From CAZDCD01 sp964503885 (GTDB lineage Bacteria > Bacteroidota > Bacteroidia > Bacteroidales > UBA10428), in assembly GCA_964503885.1 (NCBI GenBank), contig CAZDCD010000006.1, forward strand, positions 62,001 to 126,000: a stretch of DNA of 64,000 nt. Reading direction: 5' to 3'. Position 1 is the stretch's first letter, and each line of letters opens with the position of its first letter. The position numbers and the translations under genes were made by a program. The notes under the pieces are model-generated. The model had not been told where the DNA came from and made no database searches. It saw only the letters and a list, made by a program, of their open reading frames with translations. This document shows positions 26,598 through 34,945 of the stretch, in pieces.

Positions 26598-27110
26598 TTA
26601 GATTCGTATTTTTCGCAATTCTTCTTTCATCCGGTTGATGTCAGTAATCCAGTCTTCGATATCGTTCTCATGCTCAAGCTCTTCGCCCAATATCGTTGTT
26701 GCTATCTGGTGTGTGGTATGGTCTTTACCGCTTGTAAAATCAGCGATTTCTTTGTAACGCTGTATGGCACATCTTTCGCCTTTGAGATTCTGATCAAGTA
26801 TTACCTCAATGTATGGATCATTAGGCTCGTCGTAATTGCAACGGCTTAGTTCGAACCACTTCAAGGGATGCAATACGGGTGTACCACCCAGTTGAATAAT
26901 TCTGTCAGCTACAAGAACGGCGTGGTTCAGTTCCTGGCTGGCATGAAGAAGCAGTTCAGGCTCTATTTCACTCCGCATAGGGCCTTCCATGACTTTAGCC
27001 CCGATCCAGTACTGGTAATAGGCCAGCCATTCTTCGCTTAATGCGGCGTTTAACATGTCAAGCAATTTGCCTACATCGATGTCTAATATTTGTATGGCTT
27101 GTCTTCCCAT
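26598..27110 (-). CDS. Ferritin-like/Dps-like (DPSL-type) di-iron protein
   Basis: The protein has 170 residues forming a four-helix bundle. Iron-ligand motifs are placed as in bacterioferritin-like and Dps-like proteins: LSEEWLAYYQYW (helix A), ASQELNHAVLVADRI (helix B, ExxH), NLKGERCAIQRYKEIADF (helix C) and LGEELEHENDIEDWI (helix D, ExxH). The family oxidises Fe(II) with peroxide and stores the iron, protecting DNA. Co-directional and 16 bp upstream of the peroxiredoxin gene, which supports a peroxide-defence role. Confidence 0.87.
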   Translation of the reverse strand: MGRQAIQILDIDVGKLLDMLNAALSEEWLAYYQYWIGAKVMEGPMRSEIEPELLLHASQELNHAVLVADRIIQLGGTPVLHPLKWFELSRCNYDEPNDPYIEVILDQNLKGERCAIQRYKEIADFTSGKDHTTHQIATTILGEELEHENDIEDWITDINRMKEELRKIRI

Positions 27111-27144
27111 GGGTTTAGATTTTATATCTTGATATACTCCGTTA

Positions 27145-27152
27145 CAAACCTA
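27145..27152 (-). promoter_or_regulatory. -7 element (TAGGTTTG) for the ferritin-peroxiredoxin operon
   Basis: TAGGTTTGT on the minus strand fits TAnnTTTG and lies 34 bp before the ATG at 27110. Confidence 0.4.
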
Positions 27153-27165
27153 AATACTTTTAGCG

Positions 27166-27194
27166 AAAAAAAACCGGTTCAACCTGCTTCCGGT
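27166..27194 (-). terminator. Rho-independent terminator after the NifX-like gene
   Basis: On the minus strand ACCGG (27194-27190) pairs with CCGGT (27177-27173) and is followed by a run of eight T (27173-27166), seven bases after the NifX-like stop codon. It separates that gene from the ferritin operon. Confidence 0.65.
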
Positions 27195-27200
27195 CTTAAT

Positions 27201-27575
27201 TCAATTGGCGCGGTGATGGTCTGAATGGCCATGCTGGTGCTGATCACAGGTTTGACCCGAATCGGTTACTCTTTCAAGCAAATAAAGATCCACCAGTTCG
27301 CGAATATTACCGGAGCATCCCCGGAACACCGATATGCCCGCTCTGGTGAGCTTATCCACTGCTCCCTGTCCCATGTTTCCGGCCAGCATGGTATTCACTC
27401 CTTTCTGACGCAGCAGGGGAATGATCGCCGATTTGCACCCACACCCGGGAGGAGCATTTAACAGTTCTACATGTTCCACCTTCTTATCCTCTGATATGGT
27501 AAAAAGCGTATACTGCTCACAATGCCCAAAATGATCGTCAACCTGGTTATTTCGTGTGGGTACTGCAATTTTCAT
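27201..27575 (-). CDS. NifX/NifB-C-terminal-fold (Fe-Mo cluster-binding family) protein
   Basis: The protein has 124 residues. It begins MKIAVPTRNNQVDDHFGHCEQYTLF, the signature of the dinitrogenase iron-molybdenum cofactor biosynthesis domain (RNase H-like fold), with the GCGCKSAIIPLLRQKGV and NMGQGAVDKL segments conserved. The C-terminus is rich in His (CDQHQHGHSDHH), suggesting metal binding. Members without nitrogen fixation genes are widespread and bind metal clusters in unclear roles. The ATG at 27575 starts the conserved domain. It follows the DUF134 gene with its own promoter, which overlaps a dyad shared with the upstream lipoprotein promoter. Confidence 0.88.
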   Translation of the reverse strand: MKIAVPTRNNQVDDHFGHCEQYTLFTISEDKKVEHVELLNAPPGCGCKSAIIPLLRQKGVNTMLAGNMGQGAVDKLTRAGISVFRGCSGNIRELVDLYLLERVTDSGQTCDQHQHGHSDHHRAN

Positions 27576-27601
27576 GATTGTTTTTTTTAATTGATTTTCC
27601 T

Positions 27602-27638
27602 CAAAGATACACAATTAATTTAATGAACATATGTTCAT
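27602..27638 (-). promoter_or_regulatory. Promoter and operator for the NifX-like gene
   Basis: On the minus strand TATCTTTG (27609-27602) is a consensus -7 element 26 bp before the ATG. The perfect 16-bp palindrome ATGAACATATGTTCAT (27623-27638) covers the -33 region, a typical position for a repressor. Its core GAACATATGTTC recurs as GAACATTTGTTC at 28383-28394. Confidence 0.6.
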
Positions 27639-27746
27639 AATGTAATATTTTGGAAATTTGACATAACATTCAGATTAACAGCTTAAAATTTTTCTGATGC
27701 ATTCCGGTATTTCAGGAATATTTGAACAGGCCGGCTTTCAGACGGC

Positions 27747-28181
27747 TCAGCACTGTGCTTCACCACTTTGTTGGCCAGGTATGCTGTTGTTCAGACGGAT
27801 AATGTTGCTTGAATGGCAGTTTCTGCAGACTCTCATGGGCTTAAGGGTGATCATTGTTTCTTTGCAGTTGCAGCACCTGAACCAAAAATCATCAGCCGTA
27901 AATGTGCCACCCCGTATATGAATGGCCTTGCCCTCAACAAAAGCCTTTGCAATGGTTTTGCGTGCATTATCATATATCCGGGTGAACGTGAGTCTTGAAA
28001 TATCCATTTTAACAGCGGCTTTTTCCTGATTGAGCCCTTTGTAGTCTGCCAACCTGAGTGCTTCGAACTCCTCGTAGAGCAATATTGCAGGTTCAAGATT
28101 GCGCATAGGCATACCGAATGGTTTGAAGCCTTCCATCGGGGGAGGCATCATGACTTTTCGTTGCCGCTTTCTGTTGCTCAT
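27747..28181 (-). CDS. DUF134-family DNA-binding protein
   Basis: The protein has 144 residues. The DUF134 core (about 1-95) has the start RKRQRKVMMPPPMEGFKPFG, a conserved LYEEFEALRLADYKGLNQEKAAVKMDISRLTFTRIYDNARKTIA helix-turn-helix similar to sigma-70 region 4, then AFVEGKAIHIRGG. A C-terminal zinc-ribbon-like piece (CCNCKETM.. CRNCHSSN) with four paired cysteines follows. DUF134 genes are often found beside NifX-domain genes, as here. It is a good candidate for the regulator acting on the GAACAtnTGTTC dyads on either side. It starts 14 bp after the small lipoprotein gene stop. Confidence 0.85.
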   Translation of the reverse strand: MSNRKRQRKVMMPPPMEGFKPFGMPMRNLEPAILLYEEFEALRLADYKGLNQEKAAVKMDISRLTFTRIYDNARKTIAKAFVEGKAIHIRGGTFTADDFWFRCCNCKETMITLKPMRVCRNCHSSNIIRLNNSIPGQQSGEAQC

Positions 28182-28195
28182 AGGTTTATTGAAGA

Positions 28196-28339
28196 TTATT
28201 TTTTGTGGTGTTTTTTCTCACAAGGGCACGGAACAGACCTGTGGTATTTCTGGGCAGTACAGCCTGAAGCTGAAATTATACCGCTAATGATTATTAGAAG
28301 AAAAATACGTTTCAAAAATATTATGGTATTTTTACTCAT
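28196..28339 (-). CDS. Small lipoprotein with CPC motif
   Basis: The protein has 47 residues. It has a basic start (MSKNTIIFLKR), a hydrophobic segment (IFLLIIISGIISASGC) ending in a lipobox A-S-G-C (Cys about 27), and a 20-residue mature part with CPCE and a Lys/His-rich end (KKHHKK). The size and lipobox suggest a membrane-anchored metal- or redox-sensitive peptide. It is the first gene of the DUF134/NifX group, with a promoter dyad 44 bp upstream. A longer frame to 28396 would run through that dyad. I do not know a named family. Confidence 0.6.
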   Translation of the reverse strand: MSKNTIIFLKRIFLLIIISGIISASGCTAQKYHRSVPCPCEKKHHKK

Positions 28340-28363
28340 ATGAATACTTGTTGACAATATTAT

Positions 28364-28394
28364 TAAAGATATGAACTTATAAGAACATTTGTTC
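28364..28394 (-). promoter_or_regulatory. Promoter and operator of the lipoprotein-DUF134 operon
   Basis: TATCTTTA (28371-28364, minus strand) is a near-consensus -7 element 24 bp before the lipoprotein ATG. The dyad GAACATTTGTTC (28383-28394) occupies the -20 to -33 zone and matches the dyad before the NifX-like gene at 10 of 12 or more positions. Confidence 0.55.
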
Positions 28395-28632
28395 AAAATA
28401 ATTCGTTACAACAATTTATTTCCATACATGATAAACGAACAAAAAATGAAATAAATATCTATGTGTTCAGAAAAAATCCTGAACCATGTATCAGAACGAT
28501 TTTAACCGGCAGTCGTGTCGCTTTTTCCCGGAATTATGTCACTTACCTGTAATAATAAGCCATTTACCGAAAAACTTTCACGTATTGAGATTGAAATGTT
28601 TTGAATTGTCAGAAAATTAATTGATAACAGCA

Positions 28633-29208
28633 ATGAATAACCACGTATGTCCCGTCTGGGTCGGATATCTTCTGATAAACCCCTTGCGAAAATGCTTTCA
28701 AGATCCGGAAAAAATCTTCGGAGATTATGTTAAACCCGGAATGAACGTTATTGATTTCGGTTGTGCGATGGGTTACTTCAGCCTGCCGCTGGCCAGGATA
28801 GTCGGAGATTGCGGTAAGGTATACTGTTTCGATATCCAGGAGAGTATGCTGGCAAAAATTGGAAAAAGGGCTTCCAAGGCGGGTCTGAGCTGCACTATTG
28901 AACCGGTATTGATTGATCCTATGAACAATCAGGTCGAGAAATATGCCAATACTGCTGATTTTACCTTGCTCTTTGCTGTTGCACATGAGGTACCTGACAG
29001 GAGAAAGCTTTTCGCTGATCTGTATATAATGATGAAAAATGAAGGAATCCTGCTTTTTGCCGAACCGCAGGGGCATGTTACCGATGTTTCATTCAATGAA
29101 TCGGTTCGTTTTTCCGAAGAAGCAGGGTTTATACAGATCAATTCGTTATATATCAGGAAAAGTCATTCGGTTTTGCTTAAGAAACAGGCAGATTGCACCG
29201 GAATATGA
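28633..29208 (+). CDS. Class I SAM-dependent methyltransferase
   Basis: The protein has 191 residues with a Rossmann-type methyltransferase fold. Motif I is VIDFGCAMGYFSLPLA (about 40-55), followed by the acidic loop VYCFDIQESM (motif II), and DFTLLFAVAHEVPD (motif III). An N-terminal CPVWVGYLLINPLRK segment occurs in a subgroup of small Bacteroidota/archaeal methyltransferases often annotated as arsenite- or ubiquinone-type; the three cysteines of true ArsM are not all evident. Substrate unknown. The ATG at 28633 starts MNNHVCPVW; the nearest alternative is a TTG at 28621. Confidence 0.82.
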   Translation: MNNHVCPVWVGYLLINPLRKCFQDPEKIFGDYVKPGMNVIDFGCAMGYFSLPLARIVGDCGKVYCFDIQESMLAKIGKRASKAGLSCTIEPVLIDPMNNQVEKYANTADFTLLFAVAHEVPDRRKLFADLYIMMKNEGILLFAEPQGHVTDVSFNESVRFSEEAGFIQINSLYIRKSHSVLLKKQADCTGI

Positions 29209-29268
29209 ATCAGCCGGACCTCATTCCCCGACGTTCATTTTGTGAAACAGGGAATAAGTCTTTTTTCA

Positions 29269-29276
29269 TATCTTTG
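29269..29276 (+). promoter_or_regulatory. -7 element (TATCTTTG) for the GH3 gene
   Basis: TATCTTTGC fits the consensus and lies 25 bp before the ATG at 29301. It places the start downstream of any earlier in-frame ATG at 29193. Confidence 0.5.
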
Positions 29277-29300
29277 CCTGAATCCATAAAACAATTTGCT

Positions 29301-32096
29301 ATGATCAGGCTGAAGGTATTGAAAAAAGGGATGTGCGCTTTTATCATCCTGATTTCCGTTTTCCCGGGTGCATATGCACAGCTATCCGAAAAATCGATTG
29401 ATGCAGGTTCATACCGGTTTCTGAACTGGGAGGAATCGCATACAATCCAGCTCCAGGGTACTATTCCTTTAAACCATATTGCAGTATGGTCGTGTCCCGG
29501 TAACCCCAATGTCAGGTTTCAGGCTACGACCGACCCTAAAACCCTGGTAACCTTTCCCCGGCCAGGTTATTACCTGATAATCCTGAATGCAAAAGAAAAA
29601 AACGGCAGGTCTTTTTCCGACAGTGTTATAATAAATGTATATAAGCCCTTCGCTTATGGTAACAGGCTCAATGACCTGATTGATCTGATGACTTTGGAAG
29701 AGAAGATCAGCCAGCTGACAAACCAGGCCGACCCTGTTCCACGGCTTAACCTGCCCGGATATAATTACTGGAACGAGGCGCTGCACGGGATACTGGATGC
29801 CGGCGTCACCTCCTTTCCACAGGCTGTGGCACTGGGTTCGAGCTGGGACCCCGAACTTGTCCTGCAGGTTGCCTCAGCGATATCTGATGAAGCACGTATC
29901 CTGAACAGAACCAGGGGTAAAGGACTCACCTATTGGAGCCCAACAGTGAATATTGCCCGAGATCCACGCTGGGGAAGGAACGAAGAATCGTACAGCGAAG
30001 ACCCTTACCTGCTCTCGCGCATGGGAGTGGCTTTTGTCAGGGGAATGCAAGGTGATGATGCATATTACCTGAAAACAGTCTCAACACCCAAACATTTTAT
30101 TGCGAATAACGAAGAAATTCGCCGTCATACAGGCTCTTCGGATGTGGATATGCGCAGTTTGTGGGAGTATTACCTGCCGGCGTTTGAACACGCAATTGTT
30201 GAGGGCAGGGCATTTTCGATTATGGGTGCCTATAATGAGCTCAATCAGGTTCCCTGCTGCGGCAATTACTACTTACTCACCGATCTGCTCAGGCGGAAAT
30301 GGGGTTTCGAAGGGTATGTGGTCTCCGATTGTGGTGCCATACATGATATGGTATCGGGGCATCATTTTTTTGAAACAGGTTCAGAAGCAGTGGCCCGTGG
30401 CATCCTTTCCGGTTGTGATCTGAACTGCGGGGAATATTACCGGTTGTATATGAAAGAGGCGCTTGACAAACAGCTTATCAGCGAAAAGGACATTGATTCG
30501 GCTTTGTATCATGTGCTTGCTGCCCGTTTCAGACTCGGTGAATTCGATCCTCAGGAGAATGTCCCGTATGCCAGCATACCCACAGATAAGCTCGACGGAC
30601 CCGGACATCGTGCACTGGCTCTGGAAGCAGCACGGAAATCAATAGTCCTTCTGAAGAACAACGGGATTTTGCCGCTCAATACAAATGAAATAAAATCCAT
30701 GGCTGTGATCGGTCCGAATGCGGCAGTGTGCCAGCTTGGCATATACAGCGGCTGGCCGAATATAGAGATTAGTCCACTCGACGGCCTGCAACAAAAAGCA
30801 AAGGAATATGGAATAAATATCAGCTATGCAAGGGGATGCGAGATCGGAGGAAATTTTATGAAACCTATTGAAGCCTGTTATTTTGCCGAGGTAGGTCAAA
30901 CCGGTAAAACAGGAATGACGGGTGAATATTATGATAATATCGCACTTCAGGGTGATCCTGCGGTTACCCGAATTGATTCGATAATCGATTTCAGCTGGGG
31001 TGGGGGCCCACCAGCTCCGGGACTGCCAAAAGATCAGTTCTCGGTGAGGTGGACAGGGAAAATTATTCCTCCCGAATCACGAATGTATACCATTGGTACG
31101 CGCACTGATGACGGAGCACGGCTTTATATCGATGGCAAATTGATCATTGACGACTGGACCGAACATGGTGAAAAACCAAACAGTGCCAGTGTAGAGTTAA
31201 AGGCTGGCAGGGAATATGAAATTGTTTTTGAACATTTTGACAATATCATGGGGGCTGCTGCCCGTCTTACCTGGGATGTAGGACAAAGGGATTTCAGCAG
31301 GGCTGTCAGCATAGCCGCGAAAAGTGATCTCGTTATTCTGGTACTGGGCACATCTCCTGATCTCTCGGCCGAAGAGCTCGACAGGATGAATATATCGCTG
31401 CCGCTTGTGCAGCAGGAGCTCGTCAGGGAAATAAAAAAAGTAAATCCAAATATCGTAATCGTGCTGATGAACGGTGGTCCTGTGGCATTGAATGGAACTG
31501 AAAATATTGCCGGAGCTATACTGGAAGCATGGTATGCAGGTCAGGCCGGTGGAACAGCTATTGCCGATGTTTTATTCGGGGACGAAAATCCCGGTGGTAA
31601 ACTTCCCGAAACCTTTTATGCATCAACCAGTCAGCTGCCCGCTTTTTCGGATTATGACCTGATAAACAACCCCCGAACCTATATGTATTTTAACCAGCCG
31701 GTACTTTATCCTTTTGGTCATGGACTTTCATATACAACCTTTGAATACAGCGATCTGAAACTGGAGGGCTCAGCCTTCAATACGAACAGTATACTTCAAA
31801 TCCGATGTACTGTGAGAAATTCTGGTAAACTCAAGGGCGACGAGGTTGTACAGCTTTATGTGCGCGATCTTGAGGCTTCAGTAAAAGTCCCTATTCAACT
31901 GCTAAAAGGATTTCAGCGCATTACCCTGGAAGCCGGCGAACAAAAAACGGTGCTGTTTAAAATTCCCGTATCCGGTTTAGGATACTACGATACTGGGACA
32001 AATGATTTTATGGTAGAACCGGGTGAATTTGAAATCAGGATTGGGAGTTCTTCTCAGGATATACGGTTGAAACAGGCCTTTCTCATTGAACGGTAA
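29301..32096 (+). CDS. Glycoside hydrolase family 3 beta-glycosidase with PA14 domain
   Basis: The protein has 931 residues. A signal peptide (MIRLKVLKKGMCAFIILISV, cleaved near AYAQ) leads to a PKD-like domain (about 25-120), the GH3 TIM barrel (about 125-440) with nucleophile in VVSDCGAIHDM (Asp about 343), an alpha/beta sandwich domain interrupted by a PA14 carbohydrate-binding module (about 535-670, TGEYYDN..SVRWTGKI), the acid/base loop SAEELDRMN (Glu about 691/692), and a fibronectin III-like end (GDEVVQLYVRD). Architecture fits beta-xylosidase or beta-glucosidase relatives; the exact sugar cannot be read. It is not part of a SusC/SusD locus here. Confidence 0.92.
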   Translation: MIRLKVLKKGMCAFIILISVFPGAYAQLSEKSIDAGSYRFLNWEESHTIQLQGTIPLNHIAVWSCPGNPNVRFQATTDPKTLVTFPRPGYYLIILNAKEKNGRSFSDSVIINVYKPFAYGNRLNDLIDLMTLEEKISQLTNQADPVPRLNLPGYNYWNEALHGILDAGVTSFPQAVALGSSWDPELVLQVASAISDEARILNRTRGKGLTYWSPTVNIARDPRWGRNEESYSEDPYLLSRMGVAFVRGMQGDDAYYLKTVSTPKHFIANNEEIRRHTGSSDVDMRSLWEYYLPAFEHAIVEGRAFSIMGAYNELNQVPCCGNYYLLTDLLRRKWGFEGYVVSDCGAIHDMVSGHHFFETGSEAVARGILSGCDLNCGEYYRLYMKEALDKQLISEKDIDSALYHVLAARFRLGEFDPQENVPYASIPTDKLDGPGHRALALEAARKSIVLLKNNGILPLNTNEIKSMAVIGPNAAVCQLGIYSGWPNIEISPLDGLQQKAKEYGINISYARGCEIGGNFMKPIEACYFAEVGQTGKTGMTGEYYDNIALQGDPAVTRIDSIIDFSWGGGPPAPGLPKDQFSVRWTGKIIPPESRMYTIGTRTDDGARLYIDGKLIIDDWTEHGEKPNSASVELKAGREYEIVFEHFDNIMGAAARLTWDVGQRDFSRAVSIAAKSDLVILVLGTSPDLSAEELDRMNISLPLVQQELVREIKKVNPNIVIVLMNGGPVALNGTENIAGAILEAWYAGQAGGTAIADVLFGDENPGGKLPETFYASTSQLPAFSDYDLINNPRTYMYFNQPVLYPFGHGLSYTTFEYSDLKLEGSAFNTNSILQIRCTVRNSGKLKGDEVVQLYVRDLEASVKVPIQLLKGFQRITLEAGEQKTVLFKIPVSGLGYYDTGTNDFMVEPGEFEIRIGSSSQDIRLKQAFLIER

Positions 32097-32458
32097 TCAT
32101 GTGTTAAACCGGAAAAATACATGCCACAAACCTTTCAGGGAACCAAATTTTATGTGCAGTCTGTAATTCTGATTCTTGTGAAGGAATAGATACAACTATG
32201 TGGAATATTTACACGGTATTCATTCTGTTTCCACATGCATAATAATCCGTAGGTCACTGAAGATCACTTTTTGCTTTTGCTGTAGCCGGTAACCCGCACC
32301 GGCAATTTAAATTCCGTTTGTTGCCACCAGGATCAACAATTTATGTATTGTGTAATATGGTATTTAGTTTGAACATGTTGAATTGGTCATACATCAACAA
32401 TCATAGATTTATATGATTGCAGATGATCAGATCAATAAATAAAAAAGAAAAGTCAATT
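32097..32458. other. Intergenic region between GH3 and universal stress gene
   Basis: No gene is seen. It contains two inverted repeats: ATGTGGAA...TTCCACAT around 32197-32238 (8-bp stem, long loop) and GCCGGT-aacccgc-ACCGGC at 32285-32303, which may act as a weak terminator although no T-run follows. Confidence 0.4.
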
Positions 32459-33316
32459 ATGAAAACTCTACTTTCGATAATCAATTCGCCCCATGAATCG
32501 GGTGAATTTATCCATTATGCTGCGAATTTAGCCAAAGACCTGAATGCCGATATACATTTGTTATACGTATTGAACCCAGATGATTATCCGCTTGGCATTC
32601 CGGGAAGTGTTGGTACGGTTTCGGTTCAGGTGCTGAGTAATCTGACAAAGATGGTGGAAGAAGGGAAAAAGGTACTGATAAAAAAGATCGATGAAATAAA
32701 AAAGACATTACCACAGGGTGTTTCTATAGACATTTCTACGGAACTGGGTATCACCAGATTCATTGCCGAAGAATTCATTTCCCAGGGGAAAGCAGACGCG
32801 ATTGTCCTGGAAAGCCATGAAGATAAGGGATTCTGGTCTCAAAGCGCATCCAACATGGAAGTGATCCGCTACATGAATTGCCCTATATGGGTGATTCCGA
32901 AAGGAGCGGAATATCATAAATTCAAGACTATTCTGTATGCCACCAATTACAACGAAGAGGATATACCCACAATGAAAAAGCTGGTTGATCTGACTGGTGG
33001 ATTTTCACCCGGCATAACGGCGTTGCATATTACAAACAACACCGATTTTGAAGAAAAAATAAGAGAAGCCGGGTTTAATGAAATGTTGCGGGAGAAGACG
33101 GCATATGACCACATTTCTGTAAAAACGGTAAAAGAGAATGGTGAAGATGATATAGCAAAACTCATCGACAATCAGGCAACATCCAATAAGGCAGATCTGG
33201 TTGTTGTTCTGAAGGAGAATCAACCTTTTCTGGAACGTATATTCAGATCAAGCGCTACAAAAAAGATCATCAGAAATGTGGAATTGCCTGTCCTTGTTTA
33301 TCATGAATCGCGGTAG
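32459..33316 (+). CDS. Tandem universal stress protein (UspA family)
   Basis: The protein has 285 residues with two Usp domains (about 1-140 and 150-285). Domain 1 has the ATP-site regions LLSIINSPHESGEF and ..DAIVLESHEDKGFW; domain 2 begins FKTILYATNYNEEDIPTM and ends ADLVVVLKENQPFLERIFRSSATKKIIRNVELPVLVY. The G-2x-G-9x-G-S/T nucleotide motif is incomplete in both halves, so ATP binding is uncertain. Bacteroidota tandem Usp proteins respond to oxygen and starvation. The ATG at 32459 begins the first strand directly. Confidence 0.85.
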   Translation: MKTLLSIINSPHESGEFIHYAANLAKDLNADIHLLYVLNPDDYPLGIPGSVGTVSVQVLSNLTKMVEEGKKVLIKKIDEIKKTLPQGVSIDISTELGITRFIAEEFISQGKADAIVLESHEDKGFWSQSASNMEVIRYMNCPIWVIPKGAEYHKFKTILYATNYNEEDIPTMKKLVDLTGGFSPGITALHITNNTDFEEKIREAGFNEMLREKTAYDHISVKTVKENGEDDIAKLIDNQATSNKADLVVVLKENQPFLERIFRSSATKKIIRNVELPVLVYHESR

Positions 33317-33398
33317 ACAGAAACAGACCAGGACAGTCTAATCGAATTATTCAAAGGCCATATTTCCATTATCTTTTTAATCTGTGTAAAGAGCGGTA

Positions 33399-33485
33399 AT
33401 GAAAAACATCGATCAGTTGAAGATATTGCTTGAAACAGGAGCGGTTGAATTACAAAATGGGAAACAATTTACTATTCAAATGTAA
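33399..33485 (+). CDS. Possible 28-residue peptide
   Basis: A frame MKNIDQLKILLETGAVELQ... of 28 codons starts 82 bp after the Usp stop. Its composition looks protein-like, but nothing identifies it; it may be the start of a lost gene. Low confidence. Confidence 0.2.
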   Translation: MKNIDQLKILLETGAVELQNGKQFTIQM

Positions 33486-33529
33486 GTTGCTGTAAATAAA
33501 GGAATATAAGATATTTTTATACCGGCATA

Positions 33530-34942
33530 TCACTGTTTTTTTATTTTTTCCTTTAGCGCATCCCTCAGTTTCATCAGTTCAGGGCTTATTCCCACCTTGT
33601 ACCTGTGCGGATTCGTAAATCGCTTATGCTCTTCAGGTAGTTGTTTCAACCGTCTGGACCTGTATTCTGATATCTTATGGGCCGGAGTAACGGTAAACTC
33701 CATCCGGCCTTTTTCCATCACTTTACCCATCAGAGGTTCTTTCCGGTATGCAGCTATCTCGGAAAATTTATCAGGATCCTGCGGATGATATATCCGGTTG
33801 GTATCGGTTTCCTTATCAAGCAGAATGCCATCGCCATAAAATGCGCCATATTCATCGGAATACCGGATGATCTTTTTAATTCCAGGAAGGATAATCTTTT
33901 CAATGTTTTCAGACAATTTAAGCCTGGGTTTATTATCGCTCATGGATAACTTATATACCCCGTCGAGAGCGCCATCATTCCGGCCCGTAATCAGGCTCGT
34001 GCCTACGCCGAAAGTATCAATCGGCGCCTTCTGTTCGTTCAGGCTTTTGATCACATACTCGTCGAGCTGATTTGAGGCTACAATTTTTACTTCCTTCAGA
34101 TTGGCATCATCCAGCATTTTCCTGGATTTTTTACTCAGAAATGCCAGATCACCACTGTCAAGCCTTATTCCGAACAACCGCCGTCCTCTTTTTTCCATTT
34201 CCCTTGCCACCTTTATTGCATTCGGAATTCCCTGTTCAAGTGTATTATAGGTATCTACAAGAAGAATGCATGTTTCAGGATTGATTTCAGAGAATTTCAG
34301 AAATGCCGTATATTCATCTTCAAAGCTTTGTACCCAGGAATGGGCCATTGTCCCCGTAGAGTTCAGCCCAAACGTGAAAGCGCTGTAAACATTCGATGTA
34401 CTTTCGGCACCGCCGATGATACAGGCTTTACTGGCATGAATTCCTCCAAGACCCTGGGCTCTCCGGAGCCCAAAATCAATGACCATCCTGTTCCCTGCAG
34501 CTTCTTTTATTCTTGATGCCTTGGTCGCTATAAGCGATTCAAAATTCAAAATATTCAATACCAGTGTTTCAATGAGCTGGCATTCAATAATATTGCCCTG
34601 AACCCTGAATATTTGTTCATTCGGGAACACAATTTCTCCTTCCTGAACCGAAAATATATTGGCTGAAAATTTGAATGTTTTAAGATATTCAACAAATTGC
34701 CTGTCAAATCCGATAGAGAGGAGGTATTGTATGTCTTCTTTTCCGAACTTCAGGTAGTGTAAAATCTCCAGCAAGTCGCTTAACCCTGCGAAGACAACGT
34801 ATCCACCGCCGAAAGGATTTTTCCTGAAAAAATAATCGAAATTTACCGGTGTTTTTAGCATACCATTCAAAAAAAAACCCTGGGCCATGGTGAGCTCATA
34901 ATGGTCGGTATAGAGTCCGGCATGTTGTTCTAATATTTTCAT
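33530..34942 (-). CDS. pncB: Nicotinate phosphoribosyltransferase
   Basis: It makes nicotinate mononucleotide from nicotinate and PRPP with ATP, the entry step of the Preiss-Handler NAD salvage route. The 470-residue protein has the family start LYTDHYELTMAQGFF, the barrel motifs DFGLRRAQG, VYSAFTFGLNSTGTMAHSW, the DTY...G segment, GIRLDSGDLAFLSKK, the phosphate-binding FGVGTSLITGRNDGALDGVYKL and a C-terminal zinc-less extension. Together with pncA at 42570-43199 it completes nicotinamide-to-NaMN salvage. It starts 3 bp after the DCC-family stop, so the two are probably co-transcribed. Confidence 0.93.
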   Translation of the reverse strand: MKILEQHAGLYTDHYELTMAQGFFLNGMLKTPVNFDYFFRKNPFGGGYVVFAGLSDLLEILHYLKFGKEDIQYLLSIGFDRQFVEYLKTFKFSANIFSVQEGEIVFPNEQIFRVQGNIIECQLIETLVLNILNFESLIATKASRIKEAAGNRMVIDFGLRRAQGLGGIHASKACIIGGAESTSNVYSAFTFGLNSTGTMAHSWVQSFEDEYTAFLKFSEINPETCILLVDTYNTLEQGIPNAIKVAREMEKRGRRLFGIRLDSGDLAFLSKKSRKMLDDANLKEVKIVASNQLDEYVIKSLNEQKAPIDTFGVGTSLITGRNDGALDGVYKLSMSDNKPRLKLSENIEKIILPGIKKIIRYSDEYGAFYGDGILLDKETDTNRIYHPQDPDKFSEIAAYRKEPLMGKVMEKGRMEFTVTPAHKISEYRSRRLKQLPEEHKRFTNPHRYKVGISPELMKLRDALKEKIKKQ

Positions 34943-34945
34943 CTT

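Noticed and set aside
27201..27575. Sign of nitrogen fixation
   Set aside because: The NifX-fold domain is common in non-diazotrophs, and no nifHDK or nifB radical-SAM gene is present.
28633..29208. Arsenite methyltransferase
   Set aside because: The fold and CPVWVGYLL start are suggestive, but the set of conserved cysteines for arsenite binding is not evident and no ars genes are nearby.
29301..32096. Polysaccharide utilisation locus
   Set aside because: A GH3 enzyme alone is not a PUL; no SusC/SusD pair, other hydrolase or regulator of that type is adjacent.
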